A stretch of DNA of 64,000 nt from Sphingobacterium arenae (lineage in GTDB: Bacteria > Bacteroidota > Bacteroidia > Sphingobacteriales > Sphingobacteriaceae). Both the position numbers and the translations under genes were made by a program. The notes under the pieces were generated by a model. That model was not told the DNA's origin, searched no databases, and saw nothing but the letters and a program-made list of their open reading frames with translations. Position 1 is the first letter of the stretch. Every line of letters starts with the position of its first letter. The stretch is taken from the NCBI RefSeq assembly GCF_014692505.1, contig NZ_JACNYK010000004.1, forward strand, positions 1 to 64,000, read 5' to 3'. Of the stretch, positions 29,273 to 38,480 are shown one piece after another.

Positions 29273-29557
29273 GGCTATTTGAAACATTGCTGTGTTTATT
29301 TCGTGTAATTTTATCTTCATCAGATATGCACAGAAGAATGCTGCAAAGCTTCAAGAGCTAATCAAGAAGAGCGAACAAGAATGTTATTGATGAACAGAAT
29401 AACCTGTACATTTCATATGACGAATAAACATCAATTTTATTTACATAGGAATCAATCAGTTGAAAAATACTTTAAAAATAATGCAGACAAAAGTTTCAGA
29501 TTTCAAAAAAAGAATATAGATTTGCAACGCAATCAAGGGAAAAACGTGATTGTGGAA
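29273..29557. other. Intergenic region between mnmA and the tRNA-Phe genes
   Basis: About 290 bp, A+T-rich, holding the mnmA promoter at its left end and the tRNA promoter at its right. An open frame crossing into the first tRNA is not considered a gene. Nothing else was recognised. Confidence 0.5.
29494..29524 (+). promoter_or_regulatory. Promoter of the tRNA-Phe pair
   Basis: TTTC at 29494-29497 and TAGATTTG at 29517-29524 are separated by 19 bp, matching the Bacteroidota TTTG-N19-TAnnTTTG arrangement with one mismatch. The first tRNA begins 33 bp downstream. Confidence 0.6.
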
Positions 29558-29630
29558 GGTGCCATAGCTCAGTTGGTAGAGCAAAGGACTGAAAATCCTT
29601 GTGTCGCTGGTTCGAACCCAGCTGGCACCA
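29558..29630 (+). tRNA. tRNA-Phe (GAA)
   Basis: A complete 73-nt cloverleaf: acceptor GGTGCCA with TGGCACC, discriminator A, anticodon loop CTGAAAA giving anticodon GAA, and T arm GCTGG-TTCGAAC-CCAGC. CCA is not encoded. A second copy follows 112 bp later. Confidence 0.97.
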
Positions 29631-29669
29631 CAAAATCTGAAAGTAACAGATTCTAAACAAAAACTTAGA

Positions 29670-29742
29670 GGTGCCATAGCTCAGTTGGTAGAGCAAAGGA
29701 CTGAAAATCCTTGTGTCGCTGGTTCGAATCCAGCTGGCACCA
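29670..29742 (+). tRNA. tRNA-Phe (GAA), second copy
   Basis: Identical to the copy at 29558 except for one T-loop base (TTCGAAT). The 39-bp spacer has no separate promoter, so both tRNAs should come from one transcript ending at the hairpin after 29749. Confidence 0.97.
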
Positions 29743-29748
29743 CAAGAA

Positions 29749-29776
29749 AGTCTTTCTGAATCGGAAAGGCTTTTTT
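29749..29776 (+). terminator. Terminator of the tRNA-Phe transcript
   Basis: AGTCTTTC pairs with GAAAGGCT (two G-T pairs) around a 7-nt loop and is followed by a run of T. Confidence 0.75.
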
Positions 29777-29809
29777 GTTTATTATTTTCATTTTTTAAAT
29801 ATAATCCAC

Positions 29810-29817
29810 TATATTTG
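29810..29817 (+). promoter_or_regulatory. Promoter -7 box of the metY leader
   Basis: TATATTTG matches TAnnTTTG. It lies about 50 bp before the SAM riboswitch, placing the transcript start near 29824. No clear -33 box. Confidence 0.55.
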
Positions 29818-29868
29818 TAGTGTTCGTCTAACGGACGTTTCTAATCAACACCTTACATCGTTTTAGGT

Positions 29869-29958
29869 CTTGGTTTATAAAGAAGTGGCGAGAGACTGGC
29901 TCGATGACCCACTGGCAACCAGCAAGAGAAATTGAAAAGGTGCCAAATCCTGTCCAAG
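29869..29958 (+). ncRNA. SAM-I (S-box type) riboswitch
   Basis: The leader contains the SAM-I core: GAGAGACTGGCTCGATGA, then ACTGGCAACCAGC, then AAAAGGTGCCAAATCC. These correspond to the P2 and kink-turn (GATGA), P3 (GGCAACC) and P4 (AGGTGCCAA) elements. The outer P1 helix can form between CTTGG (29869-29873) and CCAAG (29954-29958). The aptamer binds S-adenosylmethionine and lowers expression of methionine or cysteine genes. The gene downstream, metY, fits this. No intrinsic terminator follows directly; a short leader open frame does, so the expression platform is unusual. Confidence 0.88.
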
Positions 29959-29994
29959 CAGTACCGTTTTGGAACATATAAATACAATAAGACA

Positions 29995-30084
29995 ATGGGA
30001 ACATTTAAATTAAACATTACAGATTACAGTTTTTACTCAACAGCATTCATTTGTTGTACCAGTATGGCTGCACGAATGTGCTAG
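29995..30084 (+). CDS. Short Cys/Met-rich leader peptide ORF between SAM riboswitch and metY
   Basis: An ATG 36 bp after the riboswitch opens 29 codons ending TAG at 30082-30084. The product begins MGTFKLNITDYSF and ends CCTSMAARMC, so five of its last ten residues are Cys or Met. No known protein family is recognised. The position in a methionine-control leader and the end loaded with sulfur amino acids suggest a leader peptide whose translation reports on Met/Cys supply. A hairpin covers the last codons. Coding capacity is not proven, since so short a frame could arise by chance; the composition and location are the argument. Confidence 0.5.
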   Translation: MGTFKLNITDYSFYSTAFICCTSMAARMC

Positions 30085-30085
30085 C
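30067..30085 (+). promoter_or_regulatory. Hairpin over the end of the metY leader ORF
   Basis: GCAC (30070-30073) pairs with GTGC (30078-30081) around GAAT, extended by GCT (30067-30069) with AGC (30083-30085) past one bulged base. It contains the Met-Cys-stop codons of the leader ORF, so ribosomes stalled there would open it. The role is inferred. Confidence 0.4.
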
Positions 30086-30139
30086 TTCTCCTACCCCCAC
30101 ATTTCCATCTTTAAAACGACCGCTCTTAATGGTCAATAG

Positions 30140-31495
<1,356 letters not shown>

Positions 31496-31530
31496 CCTAT
31501 ATAGCTCTGTATAAAAATATCAAACTCGTT

Positions 31531-31581
31531 TCTTCGGATATTTGAAAAGCTATTTCTACAAATATCCGAAGACGATTTTTT
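31531..31581 (+). terminator. Terminator after metY
   Basis: TCTTCGGATATTTG (31531-31544) pairs perfectly with CAAATATCCGAAGA (31559-31572) around a 14-nt loop, followed by CGATTTTTT. It separates metY from hom, which may need its own promoter or read-through. Confidence 0.85.
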
Positions 31582-31655
31582 AAGATTAAGGAAAAAATAG
31601 TCTAACCAAATAAGTTTACTGGTTGGCACAAATCAATAATATTTAAACAACAATA

Positions 31656-32837
31656 ATGGGCGAAAGATTAATCATTGGAATGTTTGGGTTTGGCGTGGTT
31701 GGACAGGGATTATATGACATTATAAAAACAAAAAAGCTAAATTTAGAAATAAAGAAATTTGTTATTAAAAATGCAGACAAAAAAAGAACATTGCCAGCAG
31801 CACTGTTCACCACGGATGCATCGGCTATTTTAGAAGATAAAGAGATAAACATGGTAGTTGAGCTGATCGATGATGCCGATGTAGCCTTTGAAATCACGAA
31901 ACAGGCGCTGAAATCGGGTAAAAATGTCGTGTCAGCCAATAAAAAAATGATTGCGTCCCACTTGGAGGAGCTCACACATATTCAACACGAATACGGCACG
32001 TCACTTTTGTACGAAGGTGCGGTATGTGGAAGCATCCCCATTATCCGTAATTTGGAAGAATACTATGACAACGAATTGCTTCACTCGGTGAGTGGTATCT
32101 TTAATGGTTCTTCTAATTATATCTTATCGAAGATTTTCAATGATAACCAGACTTACGATGTGGCATTGAAACAAGCACAGGATCTTGGGTTTGCAGAGAC
32201 TGACCCTACATTAGATGTAGGCGGTTTTGATCCAAAATACAAACTTGCTATCGTTGCCTCTCACGCTTACGGGATTTACGTAAACCCGGATGATATTCTT
32301 AATATAGGAATCGATAAATTGGGCAACCAAGACATCCGGTTTGCTAAAGAAAAAGGATTCAAAATTAAACTCCTTCCTTTTGCAAAAAAAATCAATCATC
32401 ATCAAGTAGTTTTGTATGTATTGCCTCGGTTTATCACGTCGGACAATATTTTATTCAATGTAGAAAACGAAAATAATGGTGTATTGGTGAAAGCAGCTTT
32501 TGCCGACGAACAATTTTTCTATGGAAAAGGTGCCGGGGGGCATCCAACAGGTTCCGCCGTACTTTCTGATATCGCTGCATTGCGCTATGGTTATCGCTAC
32601 GAATACAAGAAGCATTTGGAGGCATCTCAAATCCAATATAGCAGTGACTACAAACTAAAAGTATATTTTCGTTATACCGAGGAAGATACTTTAAATCAGT
32701 TGCAATTTCAGGCTGTGGTTGAACGCTTCCATGGTCAGGATTTCAAATACATCATCGGCGAAATTAACCTACAGGAAATCATCGCAAAAAGAGATATCAT
32801 CAACCAAACTGGAAACTTTATCGCGGAAATTTTTTAA
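31656..32837 (+). CDS. hom: Homoserine dehydrogenase
   Basis: Reduces aspartate semialdehyde to homoserine, the branch point to methionine and threonine. It has 393 residues. The N-terminal NAD(P)-binding motif is IGMFGFGVVGQGLYDII. VVSANKKMIA and the catalytic region YEGAVCGSIPIIRNLEEYY, then GIFNGSSNYILSKI and GFAETDPTLDVGGFDPKYKLAI, are characteristic. It is a single-function enzyme without a fused aspartokinase. Its place 160 bp after metY joins two steps of methionine synthesis. Confidence 0.95.
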   Translation: MGERLIIGMFGFGVVGQGLYDIIKTKKLNLEIKKFVIKNADKKRTLPAALFTTDASAILEDKEINMVVELIDDADVAFEITKQALKSGKNVVSANKKMIASHLEELTHIQHEYGTSLLYEGAVCGSIPIIRNLEEYYDNELLHSVSGIFNGSSNYILSKIFNDNQTYDVALKQAQDLGFAETDPTLDVGGFDPKYKLAIVASHAYGIYVNPDDILNIGIDKLGNQDIRFAKEKGFKIKLLPFAKKINHHQVVLYVLPRFITSDNILFNVENENNGVLVKAAFADEQFFYGKGAGGHPTGSAVLSDIAALRYGYRYEYKKHLEASQIQYSSDYKLKVYFRYTEEDTLNQLQFQAVVERFHGQDFKYIIGEINLQEIIAKRDIINQTGNFIAEIF

Positions 32838-32881
32838 TTACAGACTTTACATAATAGGTTTCCGAAATACTGTTTTTTTGC

Positions 32882-32889
32882 TATATTTG
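32882..32889 (+). promoter_or_regulatory. tRNA-Pro promoter -7 box
   Basis: TATATTTG, a full TAnnTTTG match 11 bp before the tRNA. TTTC lies 19 bp upstream at the -33 position. Confidence 0.6.
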
Positions 32890-32900
32890 CCTCTCCTTTT

Positions 32901-32974
32901 CGGGTTGTAGCGTAGCCAGGTATCGCGCCAGCATGGGGTGCTGGAGGTCGTGGGTTCGAATCCCGCCAACCCGA
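32901..32974 (+). tRNA. tRNA-Pro (GGG)
   Basis: A 74-nt cloverleaf: acceptor CGGGTTG with CAACCCG, anticodon arm CCAGC-ATGGGGT-GCTGG giving anticodon GGG, T arm with GTTCGAATC, discriminator A. CCA is not encoded. Confidence 0.96.
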
Positions 32975-32975
32975 C

Positions 32976-33004
32976 AAAAAGTCTGACTTTGTTCAGACTT
33001 TTTT
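32976..33004 (+). terminator. Terminator of tRNA-Pro
   Basis: AAGTCTGA (32979-32986) pairs with TCAGACTT (32993-33000), followed by T residues. Confidence 0.82.
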
Positions 33005-33092
33005 GCTTCATAAGGAAACAGTCCTTATCTTCGTATAGCGCAACGATATCATATTAAGTCATACTATTTATTCCGAGTAAATCATCACGTTT

Positions 33093-33737
33093 TTGAAAGA
33101 TTATCTACTATTTATCGACACAGAAACTTCCGGGATTCCACAACGTTGGAAGCGCCCCTATTCAGATAAAAAAAATTGGCCACATGTTATACAAGTTGCA
33201 TGGATTGTTTATAGCGCCAACGGAACTGAAATCAAACGTACTAGTAAATACATCTATGAGGAGGATATAGATATAACATCCGCCTCTTATCAGGTACATG
33301 GCATCACGCGTACCTTTCTGAAACAACATGGAGATAAAAGGAAGGTCGTACTCCGTAAGTTGGCACACGATATACAGAAATATAAGCCACTCATTATCGG
33401 ACATTTTGTGGAGTTGGATGTGCAAGTGCTAAGTGCAGACTATTATCGAGCAAACCTCCCCAATCCATTCATTGGTCATTCTTTTTTTTGTACGATGTTG
33501 GACAGCGAAAAATATGCTGCCAACCCATCGATAAACTATCTTCGGTTGCCACAGCTTCATGAATACCTGTTTGACAAATTATTAACGGAAATTCACGAGG
33601 CAGAGCAAGATGCCAGTGCCACAGCCAAGTGTTTTTTCGAATTACGGAATCGTCATGAAATAACACCATTGGATATGGAACGGCAGCAAAAGATGTTTTC
33701 ACAGAAACTTAACTTTTTAGATAAACAGAATAGTTAA
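33093..33737 (+). CDS. DEDD-type 3'-5' exonuclease (DnaQ-like)
   Basis: Protein of 214 residues with the exonuclease motifs in order: Exo I LLFIDTETSGIPQ (DxE), Exo II GHFVELDVQVL (conserved aspartate), and Exo III HEAEQDASATAKCFFEL (histidine and aspartate). This is the RNase T/DnaQ fold, which removes nucleotides from 3' ends. It starts TTG or a nearby codon about 60 bp after the tRNA-Pro terminator and lies 21 bp upstream of the CBS/DUF294 gene, a pairing seen in many bacteria. The substrate is not known. Confidence 0.85.
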   Translation: MKDYLLFIDTETSGIPQRWKRPYSDKKNWPHVIQVAWIVYSANGTEIKRTSKYIYEEDIDITSASYQVHGITRTFLKQHGDKRKVVLRKLAHDIQKYKPLIIGHFVELDVQVLSADYYRANLPNPFIGHSFFCTMLDSEKYAANPSINYLRLPQLHEYLFDKLLTEIHEAEQDASATAKCFFELRNRHEITPLDMERQQKMFSQKLNFLDKQNS

Positions 33738-33758
33738 CATTGCACTAAAAAGCAAATT

Positions 33759-35666
33759 ATGCTGAATTTGATTGAAGTTTTAAAAAAAACAACCCCTTTT
33801 GATATCCTCCCCGAGAATATCCTCCGTGGGATTTCCGAATCGTTGGTACCAACTTCATATACTCGGGATACTTTGGCGTATAGACAAGGGATAACGGAAT
33901 TAAAGGGCGTTGATATCATTGTCAAAGGAGAGTACGAAACTTTCTTTTACGACTCTTCGGAAAACAGACGTTCTATAGAAGTCCATCACCCGCTTTACTG
34001 CTTTGGCGGCATCTCTATTCTTCTTAACCGGAAAAAAGCGCTAAAATCGGTCATGGCGAAAAAAGGGACGGTGGTTTATAATCTGCCTCGTAAGGAGTTT
34101 CTTAAAATATGCCAAGCGTACGAAGATTTTTTCCAGTACTATACAACCGACTTCGGCAAGAGAATGTTGGATGACGAATTTTCGCATTTTGTCAAGACAC
34201 CTGCTTCTTTTGAAGAAAGCTATATTGCGGCAGAACAGTTATATTCTCGAAGAATAGACGGCATCACGTACAAGGATATTGTCGCTTGCCCTGCAGATAC
34301 ACCTATTTATATCGCCGCAAAACAGATGGCCGACAATCGGGTAAGCTGTATTTTCATTCAAAATGAAAGCCAACATATCATCGGTTACGCGACAGACATG
34401 ACGCTCCGCGACAACGTTATTGCTAAGCGTGTTGATGCTGATACACCGGTTGGGGAAGTTATGGATAATCCGATCGTATCCATAGCCCATAACGCCTACC
34501 TTTACGAAGCCGTATTGATGATGTTCAGTACAAAAACGCGCTACCTCCTAGTCGAAAAAGATGGTCGATACGTAGGTTTTTTGAGTCGGAACCGTATATT
34601 AAGTGAGCAGGGCCAATCTCCTTTAGTTTTTATTCAGTCCGTAAGATTAGCGGAAACGATAGATGAATTACGTCAAAAATGGGATTATGTGCCGCAAATT
34701 ATTAAGCAACTCCTGGGTAGAGGTATCAACGCAGATATTACCAACCAGGTCATTACTACGATTGCGGATGCGATCGCTATTAAGGTTATCGGATGGGTAA
34801 TTCGCGAGATGGGCGAACCGCCAGCTAAGTTTGTTTTTATGGTGACCGGTAGTGAGGGAAGAAAAGAGCAGACTTTAAAGACCGATCAGGATAATGCAAT
34901 TATCTATGAAGATAAAGCCAATGAACAACGGGAGATGGTTAGACAATATTTTCTCACGTTTGCCACTAAGGTCTCCGATTATTTGAATGAAATTGGCTTC
35001 AGCTATTGTGAAGGAGGATATATGGCAAGCAATCCAGAATGGACACATTCATTATCCCACTGGAAACGCAATTATAAGAAATGGATTGAGGAAAGTGTAC
35101 CGGAAAATGTCATCAAATTTTCAACATTTTTTGATTGTCGCTTTTTGTATGGAGATAAAAATATTATTGAGGAACTCAAGCAATTTCTAGAGGAAGAACT
35201 CCAAAAACCCAATGATCGCTTTTTTGCTTTTACCGCAAAAAACGCTTTGCAATATGAGCCTCCCCTCACCTTCTTTAGAAATATCAAAACGCAAACCATT
35301 GGTAAAGCAGAGGTTTTCAATATTAAGAACGCTATGACCCCAATCGTGGATCTGGTTAGGGTGTACGCTCTTCAAAAAAGGATATATCAGGAGAACACGG
35401 GGGAACGGCTCAAAAAACTATTGGAGCGTGGCGTTTTCACACCACAGCAATACCATGAACTTTATCAATCCTATTATTATTTAATGGCCATGAGATTAGA
35501 AAATCAAGCTAATCAGATCTTGGTCGAGAAGTCTGATCCCAATAACTACGTCCGTATCGATGCTTTAACCAAAATTGAGAAGGCCACTCTAAAAGAGATT
35601 TTTAAAACCATTAGCAACTTTCAAATGGGAATAAAAATGCGATTTACGAATAACATATTGGGGTGA
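33759..35666 (+). CDS. cNMP-binding/CBS-pair/DUF294 nucleotidyltransferase-like protein
   Basis: Multidomain regulatory protein of 635 residues. An N-terminal cyclic-nucleotide-binding-like beta barrel (about 1-130) is followed by a CBS pair (about 155-285, VACPADTPIYIAAKQMADNRVSCIFI and GEVMDNPIVSIAHNAYLYEAV). A DUF294 nucleotidyltransferase-like domain (about 330-450) has FVFMVTGSEGRKEQTLKTDQDNAIIYED, with the GS and DxD motifs of the GlnE/GlnD class. A helical DUF294_C domain ends the protein. The likely cooperating gene is the exonuclease 21 bp upstream. It may be a nucleotide-sensing nucleotidyltransferase; the target is unknown. Confidence 0.88.
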   Translation: MLNLIEVLKKTTPFDILPENILRGISESLVPTSYTRDTLAYRQGITELKGVDIIVKGEYETFFYDSSENRRSIEVHHPLYCFGGISILLNRKKALKSVMAKKGTVVYNLPRKEFLKICQAYEDFFQYYTTDFGKRMLDDEFSHFVKTPASFEESYIAAEQLYSRRIDGITYKDIVACPADTPIYIAAKQMADNRVSCIFIQNESQHIIGYATDMTLRDNVIAKRVDADTPVGEVMDNPIVSIAHNAYLYEAVLMMFSTKTRYLLVEKDGRYVGFLSRNRILSEQGQSPLVFIQSVRLAETIDELRQKWDYVPQIIKQLLGRGINADITNQVITTIADAIAIKVIGWVIREMGEPPAKFVFMVTGSEGRKEQTLKTDQDNAIIYEDKANEQREMVRQYFLTFATKVSDYLNEIGFSYCEGGYMASNPEWTHSLSHWKRNYKKWIEESVPENVIKFSTFFDCRFLYGDKNIIEELKQFLEEELQKPNDRFFAFTAKNALQYEPPLTFFRNIKTQTIGKAEVFNIKNAMTPIVDLVRVYALQKRIYQENTGERLKKLLERGVFTPQQYHELYQSYYYLMAMRLENQANQILVEKSDPNNYVRIDALTKIEKATLKEIFKTISNFQMGIKMRFTNNILG

Positions 35667-35712
35667 GCATAGAAATGTTACATACTAAAAGCCGGCAAAA
35701 ACGAAAAATCAC

Positions 35713-35743
35713 TTGACTTAGTGTCTAAAATACACTATATTTG
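35713..35743 (+). promoter_or_regulatory. Promoter of a short RNA
   Basis: TTGAC (35713-35717) and TATATTTG (35736-35743) are 18 bp apart. A GTGT-N7-ACAC palindrome fills the spacer. The predicted start is near 35750, and a terminator follows within 65 bp. Confidence 0.6.
35721..35735. promoter_or_regulatory. Candidate operator GTGT-N7-ACAC in the short-RNA promoter
   Basis: GTGTCTAAAATACAC directly abuts the -7 box. It matches the motifs upstream of pfkA and fbaA at 13 or more of 15 positions, including the flanking TA before GTGT. Confidence 0.45.
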
Positions 35744-35749
35744 TGCTTT

Positions 35750-35817
35750 CATAATTTAGGTTTATAATTGGTTAGTTAAGGGCTTTCATTCTCCCCGTTT
35801 GAAAGCCCTTTTTTATA
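35750..35817 (+). ncRNA. Possible small RNA (about 65 nt)
   Basis: A good promoter at 35713-35743 is followed by about 65 bp without any ATG-started frame and then a strong terminator: AAGGGCTTTCA (35778-35788) with TGAAAGCCCTT (35800-35810) and a T run. This promoter-to-terminator unit would give a short non-coding transcript. No known RNA family was recognised. The stretch could instead be a leader of something not visible. Confidence 0.4.
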
Positions 35818-35825
35818 TAAAGAAA

Positions 35826-35866
35826 TAAAAAAAGCCACCTATTTTATCTTAGGAGGCTTTTTTTTA
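35826..35866 (-). terminator. Terminator of the yceI-like gene
   Basis: AAAAAAGCCACCT pairs with AGGAGGCTTTTTT with one A-A mismatch. On the minus strand it lies 12 bp after the YceI-family stop codon. Confidence 0.8.
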
Positions 35867-35878
35867 AAGAGGCAGGTG

Positions 35879-36565
35879 TTAAAGAGACTGTTGTTGTTTT
35901 GTCGCTTCTAAGTTAACCCCAATTTCAATATCTCTACTGATACCCCATTCGGCCGGATCCAATTCAGACGCTCCAAACTTAATCCCCCAATCGATGCGAT
36001 TCACTGTAAATTTAGCATTCACAGCGACCTTATCTTCTTGTACATCAATTTTAGCTGGGAAAGTTACGTTCAACGTACTATCCTGCAAAGTAAGGTTTCC
36101 GCTAACCAACTTATTAGCACCGGCAATTGCATTTTCTGTAGCAGGGTCTAAATCGGATACCTGCGTAATGTGAAACGTCGCGGTAGGATATTTTTCAACT
36201 TCAAAAAAGTCTGCACTTTTCAAATGATTTTGCAAATCAATCGCCTTTTTGTCCGCTTCGGTTACAGAAGCATTGTCAACTGTAATTGCCTGCATGTCTA
36301 CCGTGAAGTCGCCTGCGGTTACATTTCCTTCTGTCACCGACAGCTCACCGGATGTTACTGCAATATTGCCCCACCGAGGCGCGAGACCGCCTTTATGTGT
36401 CGCTGTCCAGGTAACCTCGGAAATCGTAGTATCTGCAACAAACATCTCACCTTGTTTTTCTGCAACTTCCTGCTTCTCGGAAGTCTGGGTATTCGTAGGA
36501 TTTCCCCCACAAGATGCAAATAGGATGGCAACACCTACCATCGTCGATAAAAAAATCTTTTTCAT
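35879..36565 (-). CDS. YceI-family lipid-binding lipoprotein
   Basis: Lipocalin-like beta-barrel protein of 228 residues when started at the ATG at 36565. From there it begins MKKIFLSTMVGVAILFASCGGN, a lipoprotein signal with cysteine after LFAS. A start at 36646 would bury this signal and was rejected. The YceI domain (about 50-220) includes VTWTATHKGGLAPRWGNIAV, PTATFHITQV and the terminal VNRIDWGIKFGASELDPAEWGISRDIEIGVNL. Family members bind isoprenoid or other amphipathic ligands. The role here is unknown. It is transcribed alone. Confidence 0.9.
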   Translation of the reverse strand: MKKIFLSTMVGVAILFASCGGNPTNTQTSEKQEVAEKQGEMFVADTTISEVTWTATHKGGLAPRWGNIAVTSGELSVTEGNVTAGDFTVDMQAITVDNASVTEADKKAIDLQNHLKSADFFEVEKYPTATFHITQVSDLDPATENAIAGANKLVSGNLTLQDSTLNVTFPAKIDVQEDKVAVNAKFTVNRIDWGIKFGASELDPAEWGISRDIEIGVNLEATKQQQSL

Positions 36566-36687
36566 AAATATGTTTTTTGTCAAAATAAAACTGCTACCAA
36601 AATACCTATCTTTTTTGACGTTCACAACACCTATTACGGCACTCATTTAGCTTCGATCAAAGGTTGTAGCGTTTACCTTTGTCTGGA

Positions 36688-37926
36688 TTAATGTAGAATA
36701 TTTAGCGATTTTCCTATAATATCTATAGCTTCCTCTATTTCCTCTTTGGAAATAACTAAAGGTGGCGCAAAACGAATTTTATCTTCATGTGTAGGTTTAG
36801 CTAGTAGGCCGTTTTTTAACAGTTCCAAACAGAGCGTATGCGCTGCCTGCTTATCGGGATGGTTGATAACGATGGCATTCAGCAATCCCTTTCCTCTTAT
36901 CTCTTTAATAAACGGGTGCGCAAAAGCGGTCAACGCAGCCCGGAAATAGGCGCCCAGTTCAGCAGCACGATCTGCCAGTTTCTCTTCTTTCAGTAATTCC
37001 AAAGAAGCGATAGCGACCGCACAAGCCAACGGATTTCCCCCATACGTGGAGCCATGTTCTCCAGGAGCGATCGTCAACATGATTTCGTCATCAGCAAGTA
37101 CTGCAGAAATTGGCATAACACCTCCACTTAAAGCTTTTCCCAAAATAAGAATATCCGGACGAACATTTTCGTGGTCACATGCCAACAATTTTCCAGTTCT
37201 CGACAGCCCTGTCTGGATCTCATCACCTATAAAGAGTACGTGGTGCTCTTTGCAAAGCATCTTAGCAGCTGCCAGATAGCCGTCATCCGGAACATATACG
37301 CCGGCTTCGCCTTGAATGGGTTCAACCAGAAAGCCTACAACATTTTCGTCCTTCAATGCGTCGTGAAGTGCTTGCAGATCGTTATAAGGAATGGTGACAT
37401 ATCCAGGCACAAAAGGACCAAACCCTGCTTTCGCGGAACGATCCGTACTGAAGGAAATAACATTGATGGTACGACCATGAAAGTTATCTTCTATCGTGAT
37501 AATTTTGGCTTGACCATCTGGCACGCCCTTCACAGAATATCCCCACTTGCGTGCTAATTTTAAAGCGGTTTCCACGGCTTCCACCCCAGTATTCATGGGT
37601 AACACTTTATCATACCCGAAGTATTGCGTAATATATTGGGTGTATTCCGCCATCTTATCACTATGAAAAGCTCTCGACGTCAATGTCAGTTTTTTCGCTT
37701 GCTCCGTTAAAGCATTGATAATCTTCGGATGGCAATGGCCCTGATTTACGGCAGAATACCCCGAAAGAAAATCAAAATAACGCTTGCCCTCTACATCCCA
37801 TACGAATGCGCCCAATCCTTTACTGAGCACTACCGGCAAGGGATGATAATTATGAGCTCCAAATTCTTCTTCTACTTGGATATAACCTGCTGTCTTCTTC
37901 GGTGTTTTATAGCCCTTGGTCTCCAT
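36688..37926 (-). CDS. rocD: Ornithine aminotransferase
   Basis: Class III PLP aminotransferase of 412 residues. It interconverts ornithine plus 2-oxoglutarate with glutamate semialdehyde plus glutamate, linking arginine and proline metabolism. Diagnostic stretches are [75 protein letters not shown] and the PLP lysine in [20 protein letters not shown]. It closely follows the eukaryote-like OAT pattern. It is transcribed alone. Confidence 0.95.
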   Translation of the reverse strand: METKGYKTPKKTAGYIQVEEEFGAHNYHPLPVVLSKGLGAFVWDVEGKRYFDFLSGYSAVNQGHCHPKIINALTEQAKKLTLTSRAFHSDKMAEYTQYITQYFGYDKVLPMNTGVEAVETALKLARKWGYSVKGVPDGQAKIITIEDNFHGRTINVISFSTDRSAKAGFGPFVPGYVTIPYNDLQALHDALKDENVVGFLVEPIQGEAGVYVPDDGYLAAAKMLCKEHHVLFIGDEIQTGLSRTGKLLACDHENVRPDILILGKALSGGVMPISAVLADDEIMLTIAPGEHGSTYGGNPLACAVAIASLELLKEEKLADRAAELGAYFRAALTAFAHPFIKEIRGKGLLNAIVINHPDKQAAHTLCLELLKNGLLAKPTHEDKIRFAPPLVISKEEIEEAIDIIGKSLNILH

Positions 37927-38030
37927 AACAATGTATTTATTATTTTAGGCTTTAATGTAAACATATTTCTTGGAAAATCGAACCATAGTCACTAAATTCG
38001 GTTTTTAAATAATCGAAAAACGATCACTTT

Positions 38031-38480
38031 ATGATGTTATATAATAGAATATCGTTAGTTATGCTGACAATTTTGATGACAACTGTTCTTTCCGAGGGAT
38101 CTGCACAAGATAAAGATGCTTCCCAAGCTGTTGAAACGGCCACAAAATCACTTATCGAAGCCATGTTAAAACCGAATGAACAGGTGTTAAATAAACTTAC
38201 ATCGGATAAGCTTAGCTATGGACATTCTAGCGGTACTGTAGAAACAAAAAAGCAGTTTGTGCAAACGCTTATTTCTAGAGCTTCCGTCTTTGACGAAATT
38301 CAAACTACGGAGCAAACAGTGGCTGTGCAGGGTAACACCGCAATTGTTCGTCACACCTTAAATGCCAAAACAAACGATCCGGGGAAAGGCCCGGCCAACA
38401 TCCGTTTAGGTATTATGTTAATATGGGTGAAATCGAATGACGGCTGGCAGCTTTTTGGTCGGCAGGCGTTTAAACTTTAA
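38031..38480 (+). CDS. Exported NTF2-like (DUF4440) protein
   Basis: Protein of 149 residues with a signal peptide (about 1-25, ending GSAQ) and one SnoaL/DUF4440-type cone fold. The pattern LTSDKLSYGHSSGTVETKKQFVQTL is common in Bacteroidota members. The biochemical role is unknown. Its last codon overlaps the end of the convergent oxidoreductase gene by 4 bp, with no terminator between them. Confidence 0.75.
   Translation: MMLYNRISLVMLTILMTTVLSEGSAQDKDASQAVETATKSLIEAMLKPNEQVLNKLTSDKLSYGHSSGTVETKKQFVQTLISRASVFDEIQTTEQTVAVQGNTAIVRHTLNAKTNDPGKGPANIRLGIMLIWVKSNDGWQLFGRQAFKL

Noticed and set aside
29381..29656. Plus-strand frame running through the first tRNA-Phe
   Set aside because: It overlaps a complete tRNA gene and its promoter.
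30118..30134. GACC/GGTC hairpin between the metY leader ORF and metY
   Set aside because: Four base pairs with a 9-nt loop and no T run; too weak to call.
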